DNA of 64,000 bases, taken from positions 62,001 through 126,000 of the forward strand of contig CAZEJR010000003.1 in NCBI GenBank assembly GCA_964512675.1. The letters run 5' to 3'. Below, one piece after another: positions 16,852 through 25,242 of the stretch (positions are counted from its first letter, which is position 1; each line of letters begins with the position of its first letter). A program made the position numbers and the translations under genes. A model generated the notes under the pieces. It was not told the DNA's origin, made no database searches, and was given only the letters and a program-made list of their open reading frames with translations. The DNA comes from A07HB70 sp964512675. Its GTDB lineage: Archaea; Halobacteriota; Halobacteria; Halobacteriales; Haloferacaceae.

Positions 16852-16964
16852 GCGTCGGATCGGCGCGTGCCGCGCCACGATATGCTACCCTGGCGCGGAT
16901 GAAATGGCTTTCCATTCGGGGACAGAACCGGGGCGCTCTTGTCCGCCGCGCTCCGGTACGTAGC

Positions 16965-17537
16965 GTGAGAGACCGGCTCGCACGCCGCCTCCGACCGCAC
17001 GCTCTCGGGGTCTCGCTCGGCCTCTCTGCGGTCGCGCTGGCGCTGGTGTTCGCGTCGGCGTTCGGGGCCGTCCCGTCGGCGTTCCTGCCGCGGGTCCCCG
17101 GCCCGGTGCTCGACTCGGTACCACACGTCAACGCCGTCCTGAGTGCGCTCGCACTCCTGACGATCCCCGCGGGTGTCGTCGCGATCCGACGCGGACGGGT
17201 CGCGCGTCACCGCGCGCTGATGCTCGCCTCGACGGCGCTGTTCGCGGCGTTTCTCGTCCTCTACCTGTACAAGGTGAGCGTCGCCGGTCCCGCGCCGTTC
17301 CCCGGTCCCGACGGCGTCTACCGGAGCGTCTACCTCCCGGTGCTCGGCGTCCACGTGCTCCTCGCCGTCGTCACCGTTCCCCTCGTCATCTACGCGCTCC
17401 TCCTCGCGGCGACACATCCGGTCGACGCGCTCCCGGACACCGACCACCCGCGCGTCGGCCGGGTCGCGGCCTCGCTCTGGTTCGTCTCCTTCCTCCTCGG
17501 CGAGGTGGTCTACGCGATGCTCTACGTCGTCTATTGA
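16965..17537 (+). CDS. DUF420-family integral membrane protein
   Basis: 190 aa from the GTG at 16965. Five predicted transmembrane segments carry conserved His residues: PHVNAVLSALALL, VARHRALMLAST, VLGVHVLLAVVT and HPRVGRVAASLWF. DUF420 proteins resemble haem-copper oxidase subunit III-like membrane proteins, often near cytochrome oxidase genes. No oxidase gene is nearby here. The frame is open upstream through the tRNA, so a downstream start is required. Confidence 0.8.
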   Translation: MRDRLARRLRPHALGVSLGLSAVALALVFASAFGAVPSAFLPRVPGPVLDSVPHVNAVLSALALLTIPAGVVAIRRGRVARHRALMLASTALFAAFLVLYLYKVSVAGPAPFPGPDGVYRSVYLPVLGVHVLLAVVTVPLVIYALLLAATHPVDALPDTDHPRVGRVAASLWFVSFLLGEVVYAMLYVVY

Positions 17538-17627
17538 ATCCCCCGTCATCGCGGGGCAGGACCGGCGTGTGTCGCGCGCCGTCTGCTCGTGTGACCGGAG
17601 ACGCGGACGACGGAGCGCCCGCTAGCC

Positions 17628-18208
17628 GGCGAGTCCGTAGCCGTGGTCGGTGCCGGTGTCGGCGGCCTCTCGGCTGCTGCTCACCTCGCCGACCGGGGCG
17701 CAGACGTCGAGGTGACAGAGCGAAACGACCGTGTCGGCGGCGTCGCGAACCGTATCGAGGCCGAGGGATTCCGGTTCGACACCGGGCCGTCGTGGTCCCT
17801 GATGCCCGAGACGTCCTGCCCCGTCTCGACCGGCAGCACCGGCTGTGCCGGCGCGACGGCGTCCGGGCCCTGTCCGAGTCCTACGAGGACGGCGCCGCGG
17901 CGGCTCTCGACGACTACCTCGCGGACGCCGCCGAGGCGTACGAGGTCGGAACCGAGCGGGTCGTCCACGAGGACCGCTCGCGCACCACTCGACCGTCCTC
18001 CCGGAGAACTGGGACCCCCGCTTCGCGAGTACCCTCGACGACCCCGCGTACTACGTCCCCTCGGCGACCGACGAGACGGTCGCGCCCGACGGACCGCGTT
18101 CCGCGACCGGGTGCTCGACGACATCGCCGAACACACCGGCGTCGACCTGCGCGGCCGGATCGTCGTCGAACGCGAGGCGTCGGTCACTCCGTCGAGCGGC
18201 TTCGGGCC
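17628..18208 (+). pseudogene. Fragmented phytoene desaturase (CrtI-like) pseudogene
   Basis: Pieces of a CrtI-type FAD-dependent carotenoid desaturase lie in order but in different frames. The FAD-binding VVGAGVGGLSAAAHLADRG with GFRFDTGPSWSLMPE is in frame from 17628. SESYEDGAAAALDDYLADAA follows in a second frame near 17875-17980. LPENWDPRFAS is in a third near 18000. DRVLDDIAEHTGVDLRGRIV returns to the first near 18105. At least three frameshifts, a missing middle and a missing C-terminus exclude function. It runs into the 3' end of convergent purF. Confidence 0.8.
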
Positions 18209-19705
18209 CTATATCCCGGGCCGAGCGACCTCGCGGTCGGTCTCTTCGTCCTCGATGTCGTACGGGTACTGACCGGTGACACAGCCGGTACACAGGCCCG
18301 TGCGTTCCGTGTCGAGCGCGCCGGCGACGGCGTCCATCGAGAGGTACGCGAGGCTGTCGGCACCGATCGCCTCGCACACCTCCTCGACGCTCCGGTCGGC
18401 GGCGATCAGCTCCTCGCGCGAGGCCATGTCGATGCCCATGTAACACGGCGCGCTGATCGGCGGCGCACCGATGCGAACGTGGACCTCGTCGGCACCGGCG
18501 TCGCGCAGCAGCTCGACGAGCTGCGTCGACGTCGTTCCGCGGACCACGCTGTCGTCGACGAGCGTGACACACTTGCCGGCGACCGTCGACCGGATCGGGT
18601 TGAGCTTCAGGCGTACGGCGCGCTCGCGCTCGTCCTGCGTCGGCATAATGAACGTCCGGCCGACGTACCGGTTTTTCATCAGCCCCTCCGCGAACTCCAC
18701 CGGCGCCTCGCGCTCGCCGTCTGCGGCTTCGTCGCCTGCGTTCTCCGGGACGTGGCCCTGTCGCGACTCGCTCGCCGCCTCTGCGTAGCCCGAGGCAAAC
18801 GCGCGCCCGGAGTCCGGAACGGGCATCACCACGTCGGCCTCGACGCCGCTCTCGTGCCACAGCGCCCGGCCGAGGTCGCGCCGGACGTCGTAGACGAGCG
18901 ACCCGTCGATAACCGAGTCCGGGCGGGCGAAGTAGACGTGTTCGAAGAAACAGTGCGCGGGCTCCGACTCCTCGACGAGGCGGTACGAGTCGAAGCCGTC
19001 GCCGTCGGGGTTGAGGACGACCAGCTCGCCGGGGCGTACGTCGCGCACGAGGTCGCCGTCCAGCGCGTCGACGGCTGCCGACTCGCTCGCGAGGACGTAG
19101 CCGTCGTCGAGCGCTCCGACGCAGAGCGGTCGGTTACCGAGCGGGTCGCGCAGCCCGAGCACCGTCTCGTCGTGCATGATCGTCAGCGAGTACGAGCCGT
19201 GGACGCGGCTCATCGTGCGCTTGACCGCCCGGACCAGGTCTGCGTCGAGCAGGTTCCGGGCGAGCTCGTGTGCGATCACCTCCGTGTCGCCGTCGGAGGT
19301 GAACGCGTGGCCCGCCGCCTCCAGATCGGCGCGGAGTTCGTCGGTGTTGACCAGGTTGCCGTTGTGTGCGAGGCCGAGCGACCCTGACTTGAACGAGACG
19401 GCGAAGGGCTGGGCACAGCAGGCGTTCAGGCCGCCCGAGGTCGGGTAGCGGACGTGTCCGATGCCGGTCGAGCCGCGCAGATCGGCCAGGTCGCTCTCGC
19501 CGATCGCGTCGCCCACCAGCCCCCGCTCGACGTGGCTGTGCTGCTGGAAGCCGTCGTGGGTCGCGATCCCCGCCGACTCCTGCCCGCGGTGCTGGAGGGC
19601 GTACATCGCGTAGTAGATTGGCTGTGCGGCGTCCCGGTCGGCGAGCGCGACGCCGACGACGCCACACTTCTCTGTCGCCCCCGCCGGCCGGTCCCGGTCA
19701 GGCAT
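18209..19705 (-). CDS. purF: Amidophosphoribosyltransferase PurF
   Basis: 498 aa first enzyme of purine synthesis, making phosphoribosylamine from PRPP and glutamine. After a short propeptide the N-terminal nucleophile is Cys14 (EKCGVVGV). The glutaminase domain shows HRGQESAGIA and GHVRYPTSG. The PRTase domain has the PRPP loop VTLVDDSVVRGTTS. A haloarchaea-style acidic insertion (about residues 305-330, rich in E/A/D) interrupts the PRTase domain. The C-terminus retains CTGC-type Cys. The intact gene is convergent with the CrtI pseudogene. Confidence 0.95.
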   Translation of the reverse strand: MPDRDRPAGATEKCGVVGVALADRDAAQPIYYAMYALQHRGQESAGIATHDGFQQHSHVERGLVGDAIGESDLADLRGSTGIGHVRYPTSGGLNACCAQPFAVSFKSGSLGLAHNGNLVNTDELRADLEAAGHAFTSDGDTEVIAHELARNLLDADLVRAVKRTMSRVHGSYSLTIMHDETVLGLRDPLGNRPLCVGALDDGYVLASESAAVDALDGDLVRDVRPGELVVLNPDGDGFDSYRLVEESEPAHCFFEHVYFARPDSVIDGSLVYDVRRDLGRALWHESGVEADVVMPVPDSGRAFASGYAEAASESRQGHVPENAGDEAADGEREAPVEFAEGLMKNRYVGRTFIMPTQDERERAVRLKLNPIRSTVAGKCVTLVDDSVVRGTTSTQLVELLRDAGADEVHVRIGAPPISAPCYMGIDMASREELIAADRSVEEVCEAIGADSLAYLSMDAVAGALDTERTGLCTGCVTGQYPYDIEDEETDREVARPGI

Positions 19706-19729
19706 GGCTCACGATCCGCGACGACGGGC

Positions 19730-19785
19730 AAAAAAGGCCCCGTTACGGGCGTCACCCAGGAGGTACGATCCACGAACGTGGATCG
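19730..19785 (-). terminator. Terminator of LSm-L37e overlapping the purF promoter region
   Basis: Downstream of L37e on the minus strand is a perfect 20-nt inverted repeat CGATCCACG-tt-CGTGGATCG (19766-19785). A smaller CCCG-taa-CGGG hairpin (19739-19749) follows, and then a run of six T (19730-19735). Hairpin plus T-run fits a terminator. The T-run also lies 25-30 nt before the purF ATG, where a TATA element is expected, so one element may end one unit and start the next. Confidence 0.5.
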
Positions 19786-19832
19786 GGCGCGTCAGACGGC
19801 GCTCCGAACCGGAGCAGGTCGGAGAGGAGTCG

Positions 19833-20006
19833 CTACTCGCCGGCCTTCGACTGCCACTCGTAGTCGCGGCGCTTCGCGGACTTGCCGAACCCACAGGACG
19901 AACAGACCTTCTTTTTGACGTGGTAGGACTTCTCGCCACAGCGACGGCAGTTGACGTGCGTCGTCGTGTTCTTCTTCCCCTGACTCGGGGTGCCGGCTCC
20001 CGTCAT
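19833..20006 (-). CDS. rpl37e: Ribosomal protein L37e
   Basis: 57 aa basic zinc-finger protein of the large subunit: NCRRCGEKSYHVKKKVCSSCG gives the C-x2-C...C-x2-C site, followed by FGKSAKRRDYEWQ. Its ATG overlaps the stop of the LSm gene (ATGA), the universal haloarchaeal LSm-L37e pair. Confidence 0.96.
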   Translation of the reverse strand: MTGAGTPSQGKKNTTTHVNCRRCGEKSYHVKKKVCSSCGFGKSAKRRDYEWQSKAGE

Positions 20007-20227
20007 GTCTCTATCCTGACGACGTTGTCACCGCGGATAATCGTTGTGTCTCGAACCAGGTGGGCGTCGCCGTCGGCCTCGACGGCTCCGTCGGGGTCGA
20101 CGAGCACGACGTTCATATGCTGGTCGTAGCCGTCGAGGCTCCCGTGGAACGCCCGACCGTCTTTCAGTTCGACCGTGACGGGGGCGCCGAGTGACGCCTC
20201 GAGGGCGTCGAGAGGTCGGTCGCTCAC
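20003..20227 (-). CDS. Sm-like RNA-binding protein (LSm)
   Basis: 74 aa from the GTG at 20227 (VSDRPLDALEASLGAPV). Sm1 motif: VTVELKDGRAFHGSLDGYDQHMNVVL. Sm2 motif: IIRGDNVVRIE. Archaeal LSm forms a heptameric ring that binds U-rich RNA and sRNAs. It is upstream of and coupled to L37e by a 4-nt overlap. The in-frame extension to 20437 carries no Sm sequence and is left out. Confidence 0.95.
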   Translation of the reverse strand: MSDRPLDALEASLGAPVTVELKDGRAFHGSLDGYDQHMNVVLVDPDGAVEADGDAHLVRDTTIIRGDNVVRIET

Positions 20228-20283
20228 GCTCGTCGCCGGGACGCGCCGTCGGATAACACTACCGAACCGCCGCGGGTCGACCC

Positions 20284-20302
20284 GGGCGATTTTAATACCG
20301 GG
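20284..20302 (-). promoter_or_regulatory. LSm-L37e promoter framed by an inverted repeat
   Basis: The minus strand carries TATTAAAAT about 60-70 nt before the LSm GTG. It is bracketed by CCCGG...CCGGG arms, so the TATA element sits in the loop of an imperfect palindrome (CCCGG-tattaaaatcgc-CCGGG). A regulator-binding role is inferred. Confidence 0.35.
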
Positions 20303-20412
20303 CCGTTGAATCCCGACGTACCGAGACGCCCGCGGGCAACGTGCCACGGACGGCACCAGCGGGGACACGAACCTGAGACCGTCGGGAGACCGGCGCGCGG
20401 AGACTCGACTCC

Positions 20413-20429
20413 CCACGTTTCCAACGTGG
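20413..20429 (+). promoter_or_regulatory. Perfect 7-bp inverted repeat upstream of RNase J
   Basis: CCACGTT-tcc-AACGTGG ends 15 nt before the RNase J ATG at 20445. It could be a DNA operator or, if transcribed, a hairpin in a short leader. RNase J in other organisms is autoregulated through its leader, so either reading is plausible; neither is shown. Confidence 0.4.
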
Positions 20430-20444
20430 CGTTTCACAGAAACT

Positions 20445-21791
20445 ATGGAAATCGAAATCGCGACGATCGGCGGCTACGAAGAGGTCGGACGGCAGATGAC
20501 GGCGGTGCGGGCGGGCGACGACGTCGTCGTCTTCGACATGGGTCTGAACCTCTCGCAGGTGCTGATCCACGACAACGTCGAGACCGAGCGGATGCACAGC
20601 CTCGACCTGATCGACATGGGGGCGATCCCCGACGACCGGGTGATGAGCGACCTTGAGGGCGACGTACGGGCAATCGTGCCGACGCACGGTCACCTCGACC
20701 ATATCGGCGCGATCTCGAAGCTGGCTCACCGCTACGACGCGCCCGTCGTGGCGACGCCGTTCACCGTCGAGCTGGTGAAACAGGAGATAGAGTCGGAGAA
20801 CAAGTTCCAGGTCGAGAACGACCTCCAGAAGATGGCAGCCGGCGAGCGGATGGACGTCGGCGAGCGGTGCTCGCTCGAGTTCGTCAACGTCACCCACTCC
20901 GTTATCGACGCGATCAACCCAGTCCTCCACACGCCGGAGGGGGCGGTCGTCTACGGGCTGGACAAGCGGGTCGACCACGCGCCGGTCATCGGCGACCCGA
21001 TCGACATGGAGCGGTTCCGCGAGATCGGCCGCGAGGGACAGGGCGTCCTCGCCTACATCGAGGACTGTACGAACGCCGGTCGGAAGGGCCGGACACCCTC
21101 GGAGTCGGTCGCACGCGACCACCTCCACGACGTGATGACGAGCGTCGAGGACTACGACGGCGGCATCGTCGCCACGACGTTCTCCTCACACATCGCCCGA
21201 GTGAAGAGCCTCGTCGAGTTCGCCCGCGAGATCGGTCGCCAGCCGATGCTCCTCGGTCGGTCGATGGAGAAGTACTCGGGCACCGCAGAACGCCTGGACT
21301 TCGTCGACTTCCCCGGTGACCTCGGGATGTACGGGCACCGGAAGTCCGTCGACCGCGCGTTCAAGCGTGTCATGAAAGAGGGGAAAGGCAACTTCCTCCC
21401 TATCGTCACGGGCCACCAGGGCGAGCCGCGCGCGATGCTCACGCGGATGGGCAGGGGCGAGACGCCGTACGAACTGGAGGACGGCGACAAGGTGCTGTTC
21501 TCGGCGCGCGTCATCCCCGAGCCGACGAACGAGGGCCAGCGCTACCAGTCCGAGCGCCTCCTGAAGATGCAGGGCGCACGCATCTACGACGACATCCACG
21601 TCTCGGGCCACCTCCGCGAGGAGGGGCACTACCAGATGCTCGACGCCCTCCAGCCACACCACGTCATCCCTGCCCACCAGGACCTGGAGGGGTTCGCGCC
21701 GTACGTGGACCTCTGTGAGTCGCAGGGGTACGCACTCGGGCGTGACCTCCACGTGACGCGGAACGGGAACATGATCCAGCTGGTGGAGTGA
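20445..21791 (+). CDS. rnj: Ribonuclease J (beta-CASP 5'-3' exoribonuclease)
   Basis: 448 aa metallo-beta-lactamase/beta-CASP nuclease. The zinc motif HGHLDH is at residues 81-86. Further metal ligands are in VTHSVIDAI-type and EDCTN segments, and the beta-CASP part contains IVTGHQGEPRAML and the C-terminal VIPAHQDLEGFAP motif. Archaeal RNase J degrades RNA 5'-3' and is essential in some species. It is followed 1 nt later by idsA; this pairing is common in archaea. Confidence 0.94.
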   Translation: MEIEIATIGGYEEVGRQMTAVRAGDDVVVFDMGLNLSQVLIHDNVETERMHSLDLIDMGAIPDDRVMSDLEGDVRAIVPTHGHLDHIGAISKLAHRYDAPVVATPFTVELVKQEIESENKFQVENDLQKMAAGERMDVGERCSLEFVNVTHSVIDAINPVLHTPEGAVVYGLDKRVDHAPVIGDPIDMERFREIGREGQGVLAYIEDCTNAGRKGRTPSESVARDHLHDVMTSVEDYDGGIVATTFSSHIARVKSLVEFAREIGRQPMLLGRSMEKYSGTAERLDFVDFPGDLGMYGHRKSVDRAFKRVMKEGKGNFLPIVTGHQGEPRAMLTRMGRGETPYELEDGDKVLFSARVIPEPTNEGQRYQSERLLKMQGARIYDDIHVSGHLREEGHYQMLDALQPHHVIPAHQDLEGFAPYVDLCESQGYALGRDLHVTRNGNMIQLVE

Positions 21792-21792
21792 G

Positions 21793-22833
21793 ATGGCCGA
21801 GGGCGGTCGGGACCGGCAGGCACGGGCACTCGCCGCCGTTGCCGAGCGGCGCGACCGGGTCGACGAGGCGGTCGTCGAGGACCTGCCCACCGCCGAGCCC
21901 GAGCGCCTCTACGCCGCCTCGCGGCATCTGATAGAGGCCGGCGGGAAGCGCCTGCGGCCCGCGCTGGTGCTCCTCGTCGCCGAGTCGCTCGCCGGGATAG
22001 ACGGGCCGGCGGTCGACTACCGCTCGGTTCCGACGCGCTCGGGCGGCGACGTCGACGTGATGACCGCCGCCGTCGGCGTCGAGCTTGTCCACACGTTCAC
22101 GCTCGCCCACGACGACATCATGGACGACGACGATATGCGGCGCGGCGAGCAGGCCGTCCACCGCGAGTACGACCTCTCGACGGCGATTCTCGCCGGCGAC
22201 ACGCTGTTCGCGAAGGGGTTCGAGCTGATGTCCACGACGGGGGCGGCGCCGACGAACCAGCTCGCCGCGATCCGCCGCCTCGCGGAGACGTGTACGCGCA
22301 TCTGCGAGGGACAGGCGATGGACGTCGGGTTCGAGCACGCCGCGACGGTCCTGCCGGAAGAGTACACCCGGATGGTCGAGCTCAAGACCGCGGTGCTGTA
22401 CGGCGCCGCGGCGGCCATCCCGGCGGAGCTCCTCGGCGCCGACGACGAGACCGTCGAGGCGCTCTACCAGTACGGCGTCGAGTCCGGCACCGCGTTCCAG
22501 ATCCACGACGACGTGCTCGATCTCACCGCCCCGTCGGAGGAGCTCGGCAAGACCCGCGGCTCGGACCTGCTGGAGGGCAAGCAGACGCTCATCACGCTTC
22601 ACGCCCGCCAGCAGGGCGTCGACGTCGACGGCCTCCTGAGCGACGACCCGACCGACGCGGAGATAGACACCGCCGTCGAGCGTCTGCGCGAGGCCGGGAG
22701 CATCGAGTTCGCCGGCGAGCGCGCCGCGGAGCTGACCGCGTCCTCGAAGGAGCGGCTGTCGGTGCTTCCGGAGGGGTCGGCGCGGACGACGCTGGCCGAC
22801 CTCGCAGACTACCTGATCGAGCGGGACCACTAG
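21793..22833 (+). CDS. idsA: Short-chain isoprenyl (geranylgeranyl) diphosphate synthase
   Basis: 346 aa trans-prenyltransferase that condenses IPP with allylic diphosphates to supply GGPP for archaeal ether lipids and carotenoids. The first Asp-rich motif, DDIMDDDDMRR (residues 107-117), and the second, IHDDVLD, are intact, as are GGKRLRP and GDTLFAKGFE. The C-terminus is full length. Starts 1 nt after RNase J and is likely cotranscribed. It complements mvk and ipk further right. Confidence 0.94.
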   Translation: MAEGGRDRQARALAAVAERRDRVDEAVVEDLPTAEPERLYAASRHLIEAGGKRLRPALVLLVAESLAGIDGPAVDYRSVPTRSGGDVDVMTAAVGVELVHTFTLAHDDIMDDDDMRRGEQAVHREYDLSTAILAGDTLFAKGFELMSTTGAAPTNQLAAIRRLAETCTRICEGQAMDVGFEHAATVLPEEYTRMVELKTAVLYGAAAAIPAELLGADDETVEALYQYGVESGTAFQIHDDVLDLTAPSEELGKTRGSDLLEGKQTLITLHARQQGVDVDGLLSDDPTDAEIDTAVERLREAGSIEFAGERAAELTASSKERLSVLPEGSARTTLADLADYLIERDH

Positions 22834-22912
22834 CACGGCGCGTGCCGACACGGAGTGTCCGCCGCGCCCCGCGTCCCGCCCCGCTTTTTACTCGTCCGCC
22901 GAATCGGCCCGT

Positions 22913-24619
22913 ATGGACGACGACCTGCGCGAGGCAGTCGAGCGGGCGGCGGAGGTCCACGCGCTCGCGAACGCCGTCGAACACGGGGGCGAGGCACAGA
23001 CCGACGCCGTGCTCGGCCCACTGATGGGCGATCACCCGGAGTTCCGCGAGCACGGCGACGAGGTGCCCGGTGTCGTCGGAGCGGTGGTGGCACGGGTGAA
23101 CAGCCGCTCGTCCGCGGAGCGCCGCGAGCGGCTCGCCGAGCTCGCGCCGGACCGCCTCGCCGAGGTCGAGGCCGACGACGGCGGCGACGACGGGCCGACG
23201 CTCCCGGACCTCCCGAACGCGACGACGGGCGAGGTGACGATGCGCGTCGCGCCGAACCCGAACGGACCCTGGCACGTCGGCCACGCCCGGATGGCGGCGG
23301 TCATCGGGCGGTACAAGGAGCGGTACGACGGGCAGTTCGTCTGCCGGTTCGACGACACCGACCCCGACACCAAGCGACCGGATCTCGACGCGTACGGCGC
23401 GATTCTCGACGCGATCGACTACCTCGGGTTCACCCCCGACGAGGTGATCCGTGCGAGCGACCGTCTCGAGACCTACTACGACCACGCCCGAGCCCTCGTC
23501 GACGCCGGCGGTGCGTACACCTGTTCCTGCCCGCAGGGCGAGTTCTCCGAGTTGAAGAACGCCGGCGAGGCCTGCCCGCACCGGGACACGTCAGCCGAGC
23601 GCACACACGAGGAGTTCGAGCGGATGGTCGCGGGCGACTACGCCGAGGGCGAGATGGTGCTCCGGGTCCGCACCGACGTCGAACACCCGAACCCGGCGCT
23701 CCGAGACTGGGTCGCGTTCCGTATCGTCGACCGGCCACATCCCCGCGAGGCAGCGGCAGGCTACCGCTGCTGGCCGATGCTCGACTTCCAGTCGGGCGTC
23801 GACGACCACCTGACCGGCGTGAGCCACATCGTCCGCGGCATCGACCTCCAGGACTCCGCGAAGCGCCAGCGGTTCGTCTACGACTACTTCGGCTGGACGT
23901 ACCCCGAGGTGGTCCACTGGGGCCACGTCCAGGTCGACGAGTTCGACGCGCCGCTCTCGACCTCCACGCTCTCGGAGATGGTGGCGGACGGACGACTCGA
24001 CGGCTGGGACGACCCGCGCGCGCCGACGCTCGCGGCGCTGGAGCGTCGGGGAGTCCGGGGCGAGGCCGTCGTCGCGGCGATGGTCGAACTCGGCACCTCG
24101 ACGTCGGACGTCGAGCTGTCGATGTCGAGCGTCTACGCGAAGAACCGCGAGCTCGTCGACGACCGCGCCGACCGCTACTTCCTCGTCCGGAACGGCGAGC
24201 GGCTGCCCGTGACCGACGTCCCGGCAGAGGGGACGCCGCCGGTCCACCCCGACCACGAGGAGCGGGGCCGGCGGTCGATCCCGGTCGACGGCGCGGTTCG
24301 GCTCGAGTCGGACGACGTCCCCGCGCCGGAGGAGCGGGTCTGGCTGAAGGGTCTCGGCGGGGTTCGCCGGTCGGGCGACGGTCTCGTCGGCACCGGCGAC
24401 GGCATCGAGGTCGTCCGCGAGGAGGACGTGCCGGTGGTCCACTGGGTCCCGGACGACGGTGTCCCCGTCCGTCTGCGGACGCCAGACGGCGACGTGACCG
24501 GTCGGGCGGAGCCGGGCTACGCGGACGCCGCCGTCGACGAGGTGGTCCAGTTCGAGCGGGTCGGCTTCGCGCGCGTCGACGACCAAGACCCGGCGGTCGC
24601 GTACGTCGCACACGGGTAG
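22913..24619 (+). CDS. gltX: Glutamyl-tRNA synthetase (archaeal, non-discriminating type)
   Basis: 568 aa class I synthetase. An N-terminal archaeal extension of about 100 residues precedes the HIGH-equivalent PNGPWHVGHARM near residue 118. The KMSKS-equivalent is degenerate (LSTSTLSEMV), as is usual in archaeal GluRS. The C-terminal half is the GlnRS-like beta-barrel anticodon domain. Archaeal GluRS charges both tRNA-Glu and tRNA-Gln, with GatDE correcting the latter. A TTTTTACTC box about 30 nt before the ATG suggests a leaderless mRNA. Confidence 0.95.
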   Translation: MDDDLREAVERAAEVHALANAVEHGGEAQTDAVLGPLMGDHPEFREHGDEVPGVVGAVVARVNSRSSAERRERLAELAPDRLAEVEADDGGDDGPTLPDLPNATTGEVTMRVAPNPNGPWHVGHARMAAVIGRYKERYDGQFVCRFDDTDPDTKRPDLDAYGAILDAIDYLGFTPDEVIRASDRLETYYDHARALVDAGGAYTCSCPQGEFSELKNAGEACPHRDTSAERTHEEFERMVAGDYAEGEMVLRVRTDVEHPNPALRDWVAFRIVDRPHPREAAAGYRCWPMLDFQSGVDDHLTGVSHIVRGIDLQDSAKRQRFVYDYFGWTYPEVVHWGHVQVDEFDAPLSTSTLSEMVADGRLDGWDDPRAPTLAALERRGVRGEAVVAAMVELGTSTSDVELSMSSVYAKNRELVDDRADRYFLVRNGERLPVTDVPAEGTPPVHPDHEERGRRSIPVDGAVRLESDDVPAPEERVWLKGLGGVRRSGDGLVGTGDGIEVVREEDVPVVHWVPDDGVPVRLRTPDGDVTGRAEPGYADAAVDEVVQFERVGFARVDDQDPAVAYVAHG

Positions 24620-24725
24620 GCGTGCGGACGGGCACGATCGCACGAGAGCGCGTGTCACGACGTCGGCACCACCAGCCGCGACCGGTAACCGACGGCGTTA
24701 AGCGGCGGCTCGCGTACGCCGGGTC

Positions 24726-25202
24726 GTGGCGCTGCCAACGACAGTTCCACTCGCCGACGCGACGGGCGCCGGCGCGACCGCCCTCGACGCCCTCGACGAC
24801 GCCCTTGTCGCCGCCGGCGTCGGGGACTACAATCTCGTCGAGTACTCCTCGGTGCTCCCCGCGGGCGCCCGCGTCGAGCGGCGTGACCGGGTGGCGGCGG
24901 CGTACCCCGTCGGCGCGCCTGTCGGCGTCGTCCTCGCGGAGGCAGCCGGGACAGAGCCGGTGGCCGCGGGCGTCGGCTGGGTCCGGTCGCCGGACGGTGG
25001 GGTGTTCTTCGAGGCGTCGGGGTCGGACCCCGCGGCGGTTGAGGCCGAGGTGCGCGCCGGCCTGACCGGTGCGTGCCGCCGGCGCGACCGGACGTGGGAG
25101 ACCGACCCGGCAGCCGCGCCGGTGGTCGTCACGAGCCGCGACCCACCGGCAGAGGGCGTCGGCGCCGCCGTCGTCGTCGCCGTCCACGGCCGTCTGGACT
25201 GA
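24726..25202 (+). CDS. pdaD: Pyruvoyl-dependent arginine decarboxylase
   Basis: 158 aa from the GTG at 24726. The self-cleavage site is in VGDYNLVEYSSVLPAG, where cleavage before the second Ser would create the pyruvoyl group. VAAGVGWVRSPDGGVFFEA is typical of the beta-trimer core. The enzyme makes agmatine, needed in archaea for polyamines and for agmatidine in tRNA-Ile2. GTTAAGC 25 nt upstream could be its TATA element. Confidence 0.92.
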   Translation: MALPTTVPLADATGAGATALDALDDALVAAGVGDYNLVEYSSVLPAGARVERRDRVAAAYPVGAPVGVVLAEAAGTEPVAAGVGWVRSPDGGVFFEASGSDPAAVEAEVRAGLTGACRRRDRTWETDPAAAPVVVTSRDPPAEGVGAAVVVAVHGRLD

Positions 25203-25242
25203 TTGGCGACCGTTTATGTGACTGGCCGCCCCGCGCTCGCAC

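Noticed and set aside
16601..16966. Attachment site or integrated element at tRNA-Leu
   Set aside because: No integrase gene and no direct repeat of the tRNA 3' end could be found within the window.
17534..19387. 617-codon plus-strand frame covering the crtI remnant and purF antisense
   Set aside because: Only a short middle part resembles CrtI. The rest is the antisense shadow of purF.
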